A stretch of 64,000 bases of DNA, taken from the NCBI RefSeq assembly GCF_020708045.1, contig NZ_JAJFES010000008.1, positions 124,001 through 188,000 of the forward strand. Reading direction: 5' to 3'. Positions within the stretch are counted from its first letter, which is position 1; the number at the start of each line of letters is the position of its first letter. Made by a program: the position numbers and the translations under genes. This document shows positions 34,629-43,046 of this stretch, one piece after another. Source of the stretch: Massilia sp. IC2-278 (lineage in GTDB: Bacteria; Pseudomonadota; Gammaproteobacteria; Burkholderiales; Burkholderiaceae_D). The notes under the pieces were generated by a model, which searched no databases, was not told the DNA's origin, and saw nothing but the letters and a program-made list of their open reading frames with translations.

Positions 34629-35668
34629 GGCGTGTCCGTACCATGGATGCGCAGCGCCGCCAGTTCGCTGCCGGCCGCGGCCAGCGCATCCTGCAGGCGC
34701 GGCGCGCCGTCGCGCAGCGGCGCCAGCACGTCCGGGGCCGCCTGCAAATCGATCTGCACGTGCCTGCCGCGCAGGGTGATGCTGGCCTTGACTTCGCCCA
34801 GGCGCGCGAAGCGCAGGCGCAGGCCGCTTTGCCAGCCGGGTTCCGGTTCATCGCCGCCGCGCGATTCCTTTTGCTCTTCGCGTGTGACCTTCCATTCGAG
34901 CGGCTGGCCCGGGCTCAGCTGGCCCTGCCAGGTAAGCTGCCCCTGTTCCTGGCCGGCCAGCTGCATGTTGATCATGCGCGCCAGGGCCGGGTCGGTGGGC
35001 GGGGTGCCGGGCGGTTTCTGCGCCTGCGGCTCGCCCATCAGTTCGGACAGCGGGCGCTTGCCTTCGGCCCATTCGGCCACGTGCGATTCGTAGAACAGGC
35101 CGCTCTTCGCGATAGCCTGCTGCAACTGGCTGGCAAGCTGGGCCGGGTCGGGCGCGCCTTGCGGCACCAGCGGTGCGGTCCCGGTGACGGAGGCCGATGC
35201 CGGCGTGCCCTGCGCGTTCTGCAGCACTTGTGCCAGCAGGCGGGCAGCGGGGCTGAGATCGGCGCCCTCGTGCTGGCCCGCGCTGTGCGTCAACGGAGAA
35301 CTGGCGGCGGCAACGGCGGCCGCAAGCGAGGCTGCGTTGCTGCTGAGTGGAACGGGTGTGCCGTGCAGGGTGGCGTCGCCGAGCTGGAAGGTCGGCTGGG
35401 GCGAGGCCGCCAGCACTTTCATCGACAGTTCGGCGCCCGGCTGGGTGCCGGCCGGCAACGCCATGCGCACCTGCATGTCGGCGACGCGCACCATGAAGCT
35501 GCCGTCGCCCAGGCGGGACAGTACCGACACCGGTACTTTGCTGCCCAGCATGGTCGAGAGCGCACGCTGGAACGCCTCGGTACGCGGGTCGGCCGTGCGC
35601 TCGGCCGGCGCCACCGGCCGCGCCGGCAGCGGGGCGCTGACGCCGGGACTGGGGATGCGCTCGACCAT
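34625..35668 (-). CDS. Second FliK-like hook-length/export-switch protein
   Basis: The 347-aa protein has a variable N-terminus and a C-terminal region resembling the FliK/Flg_hook domain: QGQLSPGQPLEWKVTREEQ, WQSGLRLRFARLGEVKASITLRGRHVQIDLQAAPDVLAPLRDGAPRLQDALAAAGSEL. An N-terminal segment (VPVSVLSRLGDGSFMVRVADMQVRMALPAGTQPGAELSMKV) forms a small beta domain. It precedes the FlhB-tail gene with a 4-bp overlap, so the two may act as a pair separate from fliK at 25965. It lies 19 bp after fliT. Some annotations would leave it hypothetical. Confidence 0.75.
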   Translation of the reverse strand: MVERIPSPGVSAPLPARPVAPAERTADPRTEAFQRALSTMLGSKVPVSVLSRLGDGSFMVRVADMQVRMALPAGTQPGAELSMKVLAASPQPTFQLGDATLHGTPVPLSSNAASLAAAVAAASSPLTHSAGQHEGADLSPAARLLAQVLQNAQGTPASASVTGTAPLVPQGAPDPAQLASQLQQAIAKSGLFYESHVAEWAEGKRPLSELMGEPQAQKPPGTPPTDPALARMINMQLAGQEQGQLTWQGQLSPGQPLEWKVTREEQKESRGGDEPEPGWQSGLRLRFARLGEVKASITLRGRHVQIDLQAAPDVLAPLRDGAPRLQDALAAAGSELAALRIHGTDTP

Positions 35669-35687
35669 GGCTTAGCTGGGCACTGCC

Positions 35688-36020
35688 TTACACGCTGCCG
35701 TAGGCGTTGGCGAGGCGGCGCTGGGTGCCGGAGTTGTTGATGAGGGCGGACAGGTGGGCCATCCACGGCATGGTGAGATCGCGGATGCGGCGATCGTCGG
35801 CCAGGATGCGCTTGATGCAGTCGACTTTTGCCTGGCGGCCCAGCGGATTGAGCTGGACCGCGGCTTCGCCGCGCTTGAGCACGTCGACATGGACGCTGAC
35901 GCGCTCCTCGAGCTCGGTCAGGTGGTCCCAGTCGCCGGCTTCGGCGGCGGCGAGCATCTGGCCGGTGAGGTCGGCAACGGCGGCGTATTCGGACAGCACT
36001 TCCTGGCCGGTCATCATCAT
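35688..36020 (-). CDS. fliT: FliT-like flagellar chaperone
   Basis: The 110-aa helical protein matches FliT by size, position after fliS and pattern (VLSEYAAVADLTGQMLAAAEAGDWDHLTELEERVSVHVDVLKRGEA, then RIRDLTMPWMAHLSALINNSGTQRRLANAYG). FliT chaperones the filament cap FliD and in enterics also modulates FlhDC. ATG at 36020 overlaps the fliS stop as ATGA; longer upstream frames are rejected for this reason. Confidence 0.85.
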   Translation of the reverse strand: MMMTGQEVLSEYAAVADLTGQMLAAAEAGDWDHLTELEERVSVHVDVLKRGEAAVQLNPLGRQAKVDCIKRILADDRRIRDLTMPWMAHLSALINNSGTQRRLANAYGSV

Positions 36021-36460
36021 GCGCTCGCCATGACAGGGTAGTGGGAAGCCAGCGCGCTCGGGGTGGCCGGCTTTTCGCCGATCTGGGTCCACGCGTCGCG
36101 CAGGTCGGTCAACAGGGTTTGCACTTCTTCCAGCATTTCAGCCTTGTTTTGCAAGTTAGCGGTGAGCAGGCGTTCGGTCATGTAGGCGTACAGCGAGTCC
36201 AGGTTGCCGGCGATTTCGCCGCCGGCCTTCTTGTCCAGACTGGCGCGCAGGCCATTGTTGATGATGTCGAGTGCCTTCGAAATGGCGGCGCCTTTTTCCG
36301 CGATCTGGCCCGCCGACATATGCTTGCCGGCGTTCTTGATCGCGCTCAGGGCGCCGTCGTACAACATGACGATCAGTTTATGGGGCGAGGCGGCGATGAC
36401 CGAAGTCTCCAGGCCTACTTTTGCGTAAGCGTTCACGCCGCGCTGCATCGATCCAAACAT
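36017..36460 (-). CDS. fliS: FliS, flagellin export chaperone
   Basis: The 147-aa protein has the FliS signature: NAYAKVGLETSVIAASPHKLIVMLYDGALSAIKNAGKHM, then KGAAISKALDIINNGLRASLDKKAGGEIAGNLDSLYAYMTERLLTANLQN. It binds the C-terminus of flagellin and prevents premature polymerisation. ATG at 36460 is fixed by GGAGGTTCTG just upstream. First gene of a five-gene operon (fliS, fliT, fliK-like, flhB-tail, ycgR) with tiny gaps or overlaps; its sigma-28 promoter is at 36587-36613. Confidence 0.95.
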   Translation of the reverse strand: MFGSMQRGVNAYAKVGLETSVIAASPHKLIVMLYDGALSAIKNAGKHMSAGQIAEKGAAISKALDIINNGLRASLDKKAGGEIAGNLDSLYAYMTERLLTANLQNKAEMLEEVQTLLTDLRDAWTQIGEKPATPSALASHYPVMASA

Positions 36461-36586
36461 CAGAACCTCCAAATACTTCAGTTGTGCGCAAGCGTCTTCG
36501 ATCGCCTGCCGCAGAGTTCGTGCTGGAGCTGGTCGGGACGGTATCGAGGCCGGCCTGCCATTCTTCAGCGAGGGTAGTTTACTCAC

Positions 36587-36613
36587 TTAACGGCAGCATC
36601 TAACCGGACTTGA
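36587..36613 (-). promoter_or_regulatory. Sigma-28 promoter of the fliS operon
   Basis: On the minus strand: TCAA, exactly 15 bp, then GCCGTTAA, matching the known -10 GCCGATAA in all but one position. It gives a leader of about 120 nt before fliS. Confidence 0.85.
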
Positions 36614-36703
36614 GAGCTGGAAATGCATGCCATATCGCGGTTTTATTGCACGAACAAGAAAGGAGGCGTTTTTGCGCGGTCGCAGGAGGACGCGCGGCGG
36701 GTG

Positions 36704-36901
36704 TCAATCCTTGCGCATCTGCTTGCGGCGCTCGTGGTGGCGGCGGTGCAGCGGGGATTGCAGGGCGCGTGCCAGGATGGCGCGCGGCACGTTGCAGCTG
36801 TCGAGATACTGGAAGGCGAAATCGACCCCGCGGATATCGACTAGGTACAGGGCATATTCGGCGGTAAGGGCGGTCTGTTCGTCGGTGCGTCGCTGGATCA
36901 T
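36704..36901 (-). CDS. Small 65-aa protein, sigma-28-linked, unknown function
   Basis: I do not recognise this protein with certainty. It starts MIQRRTDEQTALTAEYALYLV and ends in a strongly basic tail (LHRRHHERRKQMRKD). A helical N-terminal half contains one Cys (DSCNVP). ATG at 36901 is chosen because GGAG lies 8 bp upstream; in-frame ATGs at 36907 and 36913 are alternatives. A near-consensus sigma-28 -10 box (GCCGATAC) lies about 90 bp upstream. It sits between the fliS operon and a GGDEF-EAL gene. The basic tail could bind nucleic acid or an acidic partner. It may be a small flagellar-regulon protein. Confidence 0.6.
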   Translation of the reverse strand: MIQRRTDEQTALTAEYALYLVDIRGVDFAFQYLDSCNVPRAILARALQSPLHRRHHERRKQMRKD

Positions 36902-36990
36902 GTGCATCTCCATCCCTGATGAAAGCAGGGGCGTTGGCACAATGATATGTCGGTGCCCGAGACGCACGCGCGGGGAAGTTGTGAGAAATT

Positions 36991-37018
36991 GTATCGGCTG
37001 TAGGACAGCGCCAGTTTA
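36991..37018 (-). promoter_or_regulatory. Probable sigma-28 promoter upstream of the 65-aa ORF
   Basis: On the minus strand: TAAA (37018-37015, sharing bases with the stop codon of the GGDEF-EAL gene), 16 bp, then GCCGATAC. Seven of the eight -10 bases match the known GCCGATAA. The spacer is one base longer than in the other four boxes in this window. Confidence 0.65.
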
Positions 37019-38941
37019 GTGCGCCTGCTTCCTGCATGCACGGGGCAACGTGGGGCAATCCGGCTGTGACGCATGCGCAACAATGAAGCGCGCCGCATCG
37101 TCCGGCCCCAGCGGGCGCGCATACAGGAAGCCCTGGGCCTGGTCGCAGCCGGCGTCGCGCAGGGCCGTGGCCTGGGCCTCGGTTTCCACGCCTTCGGCCA
37201 CCACGCCCAGGTTCAGGCGGTGCGCCATGGCCGCGATCGCCTGCACGATGGCGCGCGAGTCGGCGCTGTGCGCCACGTCCTGCACGAACGACTTGTCGAT
37301 CTTGAGCTTGTCGATCGGCAGGCGGCGCAGGTAGCTGAAGCTGGAATAGCCGGTGCCGAAGTCGTCGATGCTGAGCGCCACGCCGAGCGATTTGAGCTTG
37401 TGCATGACCACCATGCTGCGGCCCGGGTCGGCCATCGACACGCTTTCGGTCAGTTCCAGTTCCAGCATCCCCGGGTGCAGGTCGGCCGCGGCCAGTTGTT
37501 CGCTGACGATGGCCACGATATCGCTCTGCATGAACTGGCGCGCCGACAAATTCACCGCCACCGGCACTTCGGGCACGCCGGCCGCGCGCCAGGCCGCCAG
37601 CTGGCCGACCGCGGTCTTGACGATCCATTCGCCGATCGGCGCGATCAGGCCGGTTTCCTCGGCGATCGGCACGAATTCTTCGGGCGACACCACGCCGTGC
37701 TCGGGATGGCGCCAGCGCAGCAGCACCTCGAAGCCGGCCAGTTCGCCGCTGCCGAGGGCGATCTTCGGCTGGTACTGCAGGAACAGCTCCTCGCGCTCAA
37801 GGGCGCGCCGCAGGTGGCTTTCCAGGGTCAGGCGGCGCCCCATCTCGCGCCGCTGCGCCGGGTCGTAGCGCTCGATGCGTCCGCCGCCCTGGGCCTTGGC
37901 ATGGCGCATGGCGGTGACCGCATTGTTGAGCAGGGCGTCGCCTTCCTCGCCATCCTGCGGATAGCAGGCGAAGCCGACGCTGCAGGTGAGCGAGAGGTCG
38001 GCGCTGGCGCCATAGGCGTGGCTGTTGACCTCGGCCATGAGTTGCCCCAGGCGCGCCAGCAGTCGTTCCTCGCCGTCGGGGTCGTTCAGCAGCATGACGA
38101 ATTCGTCGTTGCCGGCGCGCGCCAGCATGTCGCCTTCGCGCAGGTGCGATTGCAGGGCGCGCGTGACCGTCACCAGGGCGGCGTCGCCGACCTCGTGGCC
38201 GAGCACTTCGTTCAGTTGCTTGAAGCGGTCCAGGTTCAGGCAGGCGACGACCGCGCCCGCGCCTTCGGCCTGCCAGGCCGCGATGTTGTCGCCGATGCTG
38301 CGCAGCAGCGCCTGGCGGTTGGCCAGGCCGGTGAGGGCGTCGTGGGTCAGCAGGTATTTCACTTGCCCGGCCGCGGCCGAGGTCGCAATCGACGCGGGCG
38401 CGTGGGCCGCGTTGTGCAGCAATTGCTCGTGCAATTCCTGGGCCGCGCGCGCCAGCTGGCGGTGGTAGATCAGTTCCTCGACCATGCGCCCGAGCTCGTA
38501 CAGTTCCTCCAGCTCGTCCTCGCCCATGGTGCGTGGGCGGCTGTCGATCACGCACAGCGTGCCCAGCTTGGCGCGCTCGACCGAATACAGCTGCACGCCG
38601 GCATAAAAGCGGATGTGGGGTGCACCGACCACGCTCGGGTTGTCGGCAAAGCGTTCGTCGAGGGTGGCGTCTTCCACCACCAGGGCCTTGTCGCTGAGGA
38701 TGGCGTGGCCGCAGAACGAGGTGTCGCGCGGGCCGGACTGGGCGTCCATGCCGCAGCGCGACTTGAACCATTGGGTATCGCTGCCGACCAGGGAAATCAA
38801 AACAGTAGGAACGTCGAACAGCTTGGCTGTCAGGCGGGTGATGCGGTCGAAAGCCTCTTCGGGCGCGGTGCCGTAGAGCTCGGTGGCGTAGAGGGCCGCC
38901 AGCCGTTTTGCCTCGTCCACCGGGATCTGCGGTCTCTGCAT
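37016..38941 (-). CDS. GAF-GGDEF-EAL protein with degenerate cyclase site (GNDEF) and EVL motif
   Basis: The 641-aa cytosolic protein has an N-terminal GAF domain (about 20-160; FDRITRLTAKLFDVPTVLISLVG, FCGHAIL, HIRFYAGVQL), then GGDEF (about 193-360) and EAL (about 370-625) domains. The cyclase motif reads GNDEF (277-281), which usually lowers or abolishes activity, while the RxxD inhibitory site (268-271) is kept. The phosphodiesterase motif is EVL (405-407), a tolerated variant; NLSARQF, DDFGTGYSSFSYL and EGVET are present. It is therefore likely a phosphodiesterase or c-di-GMP receptor rather than a cyclase. ATG at 38941 is used; the frame extends three codons to a TTG. Confidence 0.9.
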   Translation of the reverse strand: MQRPQIPVDEAKRLAALYATELYGTAPEEAFDRITRLTAKLFDVPTVLISLVGSDTQWFKSRCGMDAQSGPRDTSFCGHAILSDKALVVEDATLDERFADNPSVVGAPHIRFYAGVQLYSVERAKLGTLCVIDSRPRTMGEDELEELYELGRMVEELIYHRQLARAAQELHEQLLHNAAHAPASIATSAAAGQVKYLLTHDALTGLANRQALLRSIGDNIAAWQAEGAGAVVACLNLDRFKQLNEVLGHEVGDAALVTVTRALQSHLREGDMLARAGNDEFVMLLNDPDGEERLLARLGQLMAEVNSHAYGASADLSLTCSVGFACYPQDGEEGDALLNNAVTAMRHAKAQGGGRIERYDPAQRREMGRRLTLESHLRRALEREELFLQYQPKIALGSGELAGFEVLLRWRHPEHGVVSPEEFVPIAEETGLIAPIGEWIVKTAVGQLAAWRAAGVPEVPVAVNLSARQFMQSDIVAIVSEQLAAADLHPGMLELELTESVSMADPGRSMVVMHKLKSLGVALSIDDFGTGYSSFSYLRRLPIDKLKIDKSFVQDVAHSADSRAIVQAIAAMAHRLNLGVVAEGVETEAQATALRDAGCDQAQGFLYARPLGPDDAARFIVAHASQPDCPTLPRACRKQAH

Positions 38942-39070
38942 ATTTAACAATTCACCGGTTCTGGCGTGTCCGTTGAGATAACTCCATTACGCCAGAATAC
39001 GAATGAAAGTGCAATGCAAGCACTGCTGAAATGCGCCGCTTCATGCAGGATGCATTGTGAAATTTTGTCG

Positions 39071-39105
39071 CCGCTCCGGTGCCACGAATTGTTACACCGG
39101 AGCGG
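39071..39105 (-). terminator. Hairpin after the TPR-glycosyltransferase gene
   Basis: An 11-bp perfect stem, CCGCTCCGGTG (39071-39081) with CACCGGAGCGG (39095-39105), and a 13-base loop. On the minus strand only a weak AAAATTT follows, so termination may be partial. Confidence 0.6.
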
Positions 39106-39112
39106 AGAGAGC

Positions 39113-41305
39113 TTACAGCGCCGCCAGTGCCTGCGCCGCCTGGGCGATCGCGCCGGCCCAGTCGCCGCGTTCCGGCTGGCGCAGCAGGCGCACGCTTGGA
39201 TACCAGGGGCTGTCCGCGCGCGCGGTCAGCCAGCGCCAGTCGGCCACGTGCGGCAGCATCACCCAGGTCGGGCGGCCCAGCGCGGCGGCCAGGTGGGCGA
39301 CGCTGGTGTCGACCGCGATCACCAGGTCCATCTGTTCACACAGGGCCGCGGTGTCGGCGAAGTCCTGCAGGTGCGCATCCATGCGCCGCACCACGCTGGC
39401 GTCGAGCGCCGCCATGTCGGCGGCGCGGTATTCCTTCTGCAGCGAATAGAACTCGCAGTCGAGTGCGAGCAGCGGCGCCAGCTGGGCAAAGGGAATGCTG
39501 CGGTTGTGATCGTTCGCGTGCTGCATGTTGCCGCTCCAGACCAGGCCGACACGCGGACGCGTGCTGGGGCCCAGGCGCTCCTGCCAGGCCGCCAGGCGCG
39601 CCGCATCCGGCGCCAGGTAGCGTTGCGGGGCCGGGATGGTGTCGACTTCGGTGCCGAAGGCAAGCGGCAGGCTCATCAGCGGGCACTGGAAATCGAATGC
39701 CGGCAGCGGATCGCCCTTGGCCAGGATCTGCACGGTGCCGCCCAGGCTGTCCAGCAAGCCGACCAGCGGGCGCTGCACTTCCAGCACCACGCGCGCGCCC
39801 AGCGCCGCCACCAGCGGCACGTAGCGGCAGAACTGCAGGGTGTCGCCCAGGCCCTGTTCGGCGAACAGCAGGATGGTCTTGCCTTCCAGCGATTCCTGGC
39901 CCAGCCACAGCGCCTGCTCGAACGGGCGCTGCTCGTTGTAGACGCTGAGCAGTTCATTGTTCCAGCGCCATTCGTAGCCGCGCCAGCCTTCGAGCAGGGC
40001 GCCGTACTGCAGGTTCAGCAGGGCGCGGTTCCAGTGCGCCGGCGCGTACTCGGGGTCGATCGCCAGGGAGCGGTCGAAGCAGTGCAGGGCATCCTCGTAG
40101 CGGCGCAGCGCCTCGTAGACGTTGCCGCGGTTGTTCCAGGTGGCGGGGCTGTCGCCCTTCAGGGCCAGCACTTCGTCGTAGACAATCAAGGCTTCCTCGG
40201 CGCGGCCCAGGTCCTGCAGCACGTTGCCGCGATTCAGCAGGGCGTCGGTGAATTCCGGGTCGACCTCGAGCGCGCGCTCGAAAGCGGCCATCGCGTCTTC
40301 GCGGCGGCGCAGGCGCTGCAGCACGATGCCGCGGCCGTTATGGCTGGCCGGCAGCTCCGCATCGAGGCCGATCGAGACGTCGAAGCAGCGCAGCGCCGAC
40401 TCCAGGTGGCCGATGTCGTTCATCATGTGGCCCAGGCTGGCGCGCAGCTGGGCCGACTTCGGCGCCAGCTCGACCGCAAGGCGGTAGGCGTCGAGCGCGT
40501 CGGTGGCGCGGCGCATGTGGCGCAGCACGTTGCCGCGGCCGTGGTGGACCTCGGCCGCGTCGAGCGGATCGAGGTTTTCTTCCAGCATGGCGTCGTAGAC
40601 GTCGAGCGCATCGTCGAGCGCGCCCAGCAGGCGCAGGGCCTTGGCGCGGTTGATGCGCGCCTTGGTGTACGCCGGCTGCAGGGCGATCGCCTGGTCGTAG
40701 CTGGCCAGCGCATCGTCGGCGCGCCGCAGCGCCATCAGGATGTTGCCGCGGTTATCCAGCGCTTCGAGGTGGCGCGGGTCGAGCTTCAGGGCGCGCTCGC
40801 AGGCGTCCAGCGCTTCCTCGTTGCGCTTCAGGTGCTGCAGCACCACGGCACGGTTGTTCCAGGCTTCGACGTCGCGCGGAACGAGTTGCAGGGCGCGCTC
40901 GTAGCTGGCCAGGGCTTGCTCGTAGCGCTTGAGCGACTGCAGCACGTTGCCGCGGTTATATAAAGCGTCGACATTCTTCTTGTCCAGCCCCAGCGCCTGC
41001 TCGTAGCTCTGCAGGGCGGCGGGGAAGTCGCCGATCGCCTTGAAGATATTCCCCAGGTTGCTGTAGACGGCCGACACGCGCGGATTCACGGCCAGGGCGT
41101 CGCCCATGAACTGCAGCGCCAGCTCGTGGTTGCCGATCTGGTAGCCGAGGATGCCGACGTGGTGCAGCGAGTCGAAGTGGCGCGGCTGCTTTTGCAGGGC
41201 CGCCTCGTACTGGGCAAAGGCGTCTTCCAGGCGGCCTGCCTGGTGGGCGGCCAGGCCGGCGGCGAACAGGCGGTCGGCCTGGGAGGGGGTAGGGTGTCTG
41301 GTCAT
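39113..41305 (-). CDS. TPR-repeat protein with C-terminal glycosyltransferase-like domain
   Basis: The 730-aa protein has about 11-12 tandem TPR units (about 10-450), shown by repeated patterns such as ALYNRGNVLQSLKRYEQALASYERAL and AWNNRAVVLQHLKRNEEALDACERAL. The C-terminal 280 residues resemble a GT-B glycosyltransferase domain: GKTILLFAEQGLGDTLQFCRYVPLVAALG, GLVWSGNMQHANDHNRSIPF and VIAVDTSVAHLAAALGRPTWVMLP. This is the architecture of OGT-like bacterial protein glycosyltransferases. It sits divergently next to fliC, so flagellin glycosylation is a strong guess. ATG at 41305 is preferred; a GTG 42 bp upstream is possible. A sugar donor is not predictable. Confidence 0.8.
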   Translation of the reverse strand: MTRHPTPSQADRLFAAGLAAHQAGRLEDAFAQYEAALQKQPRHFDSLHHVGILGYQIGNHELALQFMGDALAVNPRVSAVYSNLGNIFKAIGDFPAALQSYEQALGLDKKNVDALYNRGNVLQSLKRYEQALASYERALQLVPRDVEAWNNRAVVLQHLKRNEEALDACERALKLDPRHLEALDNRGNILMALRRADDALASYDQAIALQPAYTKARINRAKALRLLGALDDALDVYDAMLEENLDPLDAAEVHHGRGNVLRHMRRATDALDAYRLAVELAPKSAQLRASLGHMMNDIGHLESALRCFDVSIGLDAELPASHNGRGIVLQRLRRREDAMAAFERALEVDPEFTDALLNRGNVLQDLGRAEEALIVYDEVLALKGDSPATWNNRGNVYEALRRYEDALHCFDRSLAIDPEYAPAHWNRALLNLQYGALLEGWRGYEWRWNNELLSVYNEQRPFEQALWLGQESLEGKTILLFAEQGLGDTLQFCRYVPLVAALGARVVLEVQRPLVGLLDSLGGTVQILAKGDPLPAFDFQCPLMSLPLAFGTEVDTIPAPQRYLAPDAARLAAWQERLGPSTRPRVGLVWSGNMQHANDHNRSIPFAQLAPLLALDCEFYSLQKEYRAADMAALDASVVRRMDAHLQDFADTAALCEQMDLVIAVDTSVAHLAAALGRPTWVMLPHVADWRWLTARADSPWYPSVRLLRQPERGDWAGAIAQAAQALAAL

Positions 41306-41518
41306 GGGCAGGAAGAAGGTGCTCGGTGATGGGATAGCCCCGCGCACGCATGCCGGGCCTATTGAACAATGCCGGCGAGTGTAGCTGAGGAGGATTTTCT
41401 TGCATCCGGGGAATAGGCGGGCAAATCGCCTTCAAATGCGGGCACTGCTCTTGTTGCCCGCAGGATATTCTGCACAGGTCGAGGTCCGGGCGTTTCGCGG
41501 ATTTCGTGTTGCAGCACC

Positions 41519-41545
41519 TAAATATTTTTCCGGTGCTGCCGTTGA
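41519..41545 (+). promoter_or_regulatory. Sigma-28 promoter of fliC
   Basis: TAAA, exactly 15 bp, then GCCGTTGA. Transcription from here gives a leader of about 200 nt before fliC, unusually long. The rest of the 41306-41750 gap shows no gene; it must also contain the divergent TPR-gene promoter, which I cannot place. Confidence 0.85.
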
Positions 41546-41750
41546 TGTGTTTGTTGCGGTGATGGCGCCATGCCTATGTGGGCCGGTCCGCTTCGGATGC
41601 AAAGTTGCTCACAAACATTTTTTTGAAAAAAATCCTCAAGGTTTTGCAGAGGGGTCCGTTAAAGAATTCAAGCGAGCGGAAAACGCGGCGCAAGAAACCA
41701 ACCGAACCCTGATAGCAGCACCAAACTGAACTGCCCACTGGAGAACTACC

Positions 41751-42572
41751 ATGTCGACCATTAATACCAACCTGTCTTCGATCAACGCGCAACGCAACCT
41801 GACCAAGTCGAACAACGAACTGTCGACTTCGATGCAGCGCCTGTCGTCGGGCCTGCGCGTGAACAGCGCCAAGGACGACGCGGCCGGCATGTCGATCGCC
41901 ACCAAGATGGATTCGCAGATCCGCGGCATGTCGCAGGCATCGCGTAACGCCAACGACGGCATCTCGATGATCCAGACCGCCGACGGCGCCCTGTCGAACA
42001 TCTCGGACGCACTGCAGCGTATGCGTGAGCTGGCAGTCCAGGGTGCGAACGACACCAACGGCGACGACGAATGGTCGAACATCAACACCGAAATCTCGGC
42101 ACTGAACACCGAAATCGGCCGTATCGCTTCGGACACCAAGTTCAACGGCACCTCGCTGCTGACCGCCAGCTCGGTCACCAAGTCGATCCAGGTGGGTGCG
42201 GACTCGGGCCAGAAGATCGAAGTGAGCTTCGGCGCCAACACCGCCTACGCCGGCCTGTCGGCTGCCTCGATCTCGATCACCGACGCATCGTCCGCTTCGG
42301 CCGCGATCAGCGCCATCGACGACGCCCTGAAGGCACTGAACACCGAGCGTTCGTCGCTGGGTACCGCGCAAAACCGCATGGGCTACGCCATCAGCAACCT
42401 GGCTACCTCGGTGGAAAACCAGTCGGCAGCAAAGAGCCGCATCACCGACACCGACTACGCTTCGGAAACCAGCAAACTGAGCCGCGCGCAGATCCTGCAG
42501 CAGGCCGGTACCGCGATGCTGGCCCAGGCCAACTCGGCGCCGAACAGCGTGATGTCGCTGCTGCGTGGCTAA
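41751..42572 (+). CDS. fliC: FliC, flagellin
   Basis: The short 273-aa flagellin has the conserved D0/D1 N-terminus ([46 protein letters not shown]) and C-terminus ([58 protein letters not shown]-type helix). Only about 100 variable residues lie between, so outer D2/D3 domains are missing or minimal. It is exported by the type III system with FliS. The single gene has its own sigma-28 promoter and is followed by a strong hairpin. The flanking TPR-glycosyltransferase may modify it. Confidence 0.96.
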   Translation: [273 protein letters not shown]

Positions 42573-42598
42573 TCTAGCGCTGTAATCGAGTGTTTTAC

Positions 42599-42623
42599 CT
42601 GTGCGGGGTTCATCCCCGCACAG
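42599..42623 (+). terminator. Hairpin terminator after fliC
   Basis: Perfect 10-bp stem CTGTGCGGGG (42599-42608), loop TTCAT, then CCCCGCACAG (42614-42623). The following CCGTTTGTA is only weakly T-rich, so some read-through into flaG-fliD is likely. Confidence 0.75.
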
Positions 42624-42645
42624 CCGTTTGTAAAGAGGTGTTCCG

Positions 42646-43008
42646 ATGTTGCAACCAATAAACTCTGGAAGCCCATCGGCCGTTGCAGGCACCACCACGC
42701 GGCCACAGGCCGAGGCGGCTGCCAAGCCTGCGGCGACGGGGCGCGTTCCCGCCGAGGCGCAGGCCGAAGCGGAAAAAAAACCGACGAACGAGGAACTGGG
42801 CAACGCGGTGGCCGACCTGAACAAGGTCGCCCAGGCCGCGTCCCAGGGCGTGCGTTTTTCGATCGACGAAGACACCGGCCGCACCGTGGTCAAGGTGGTC
42901 GACACCCAGACCGACAAGGTGCTGCGCCAGATCCCGTCGGTCGAGGCATTGAAACTCTGGCGCTCGATGGAACAGATGCAGGGTGCGATGTTGCGCGACA
43001 AGGCGTAA
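42646..43008 (+). CDS. flaG: FlaG, filament-length-related protein
   Basis: The 120-aa protein has an Ala/Thr/Pro-rich N-terminal half and the FlaG domain: ELGNAVADLNKVAQAASQGVRFSIDEDTGRTVVKVVDTQTDKVLRQIPSVEALKLWRSM. Its role is poorly defined, and loss changes filament length in several bacteria. It is preceded by a GAGGTG ribosome site and followed 38 bp later by fliD. Confidence 0.9.
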   Translation: MLQPINSGSPSAVAGTTTRPQAEAAAKPAATGRVPAEAQAEAEKKPTNEELGNAVADLNKVAQAASQGVRFSIDEDTGRTVVKVVDTQTDKVLRQIPSVEALKLWRSMEQMQGAMLRDKA

Positions 43009-43046
43009 GCCGGCGCGGCATGCACGAGACTTGAAAGGAAAAACAC

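Noticed and set aside
37073..38947. Open frame antisense to the degenerate GGDEF-EAL gene
   Set aside because: The minus strand encodes a full GAF-GGDEF-EAL protein; the plus frame has no recognisable protein features.
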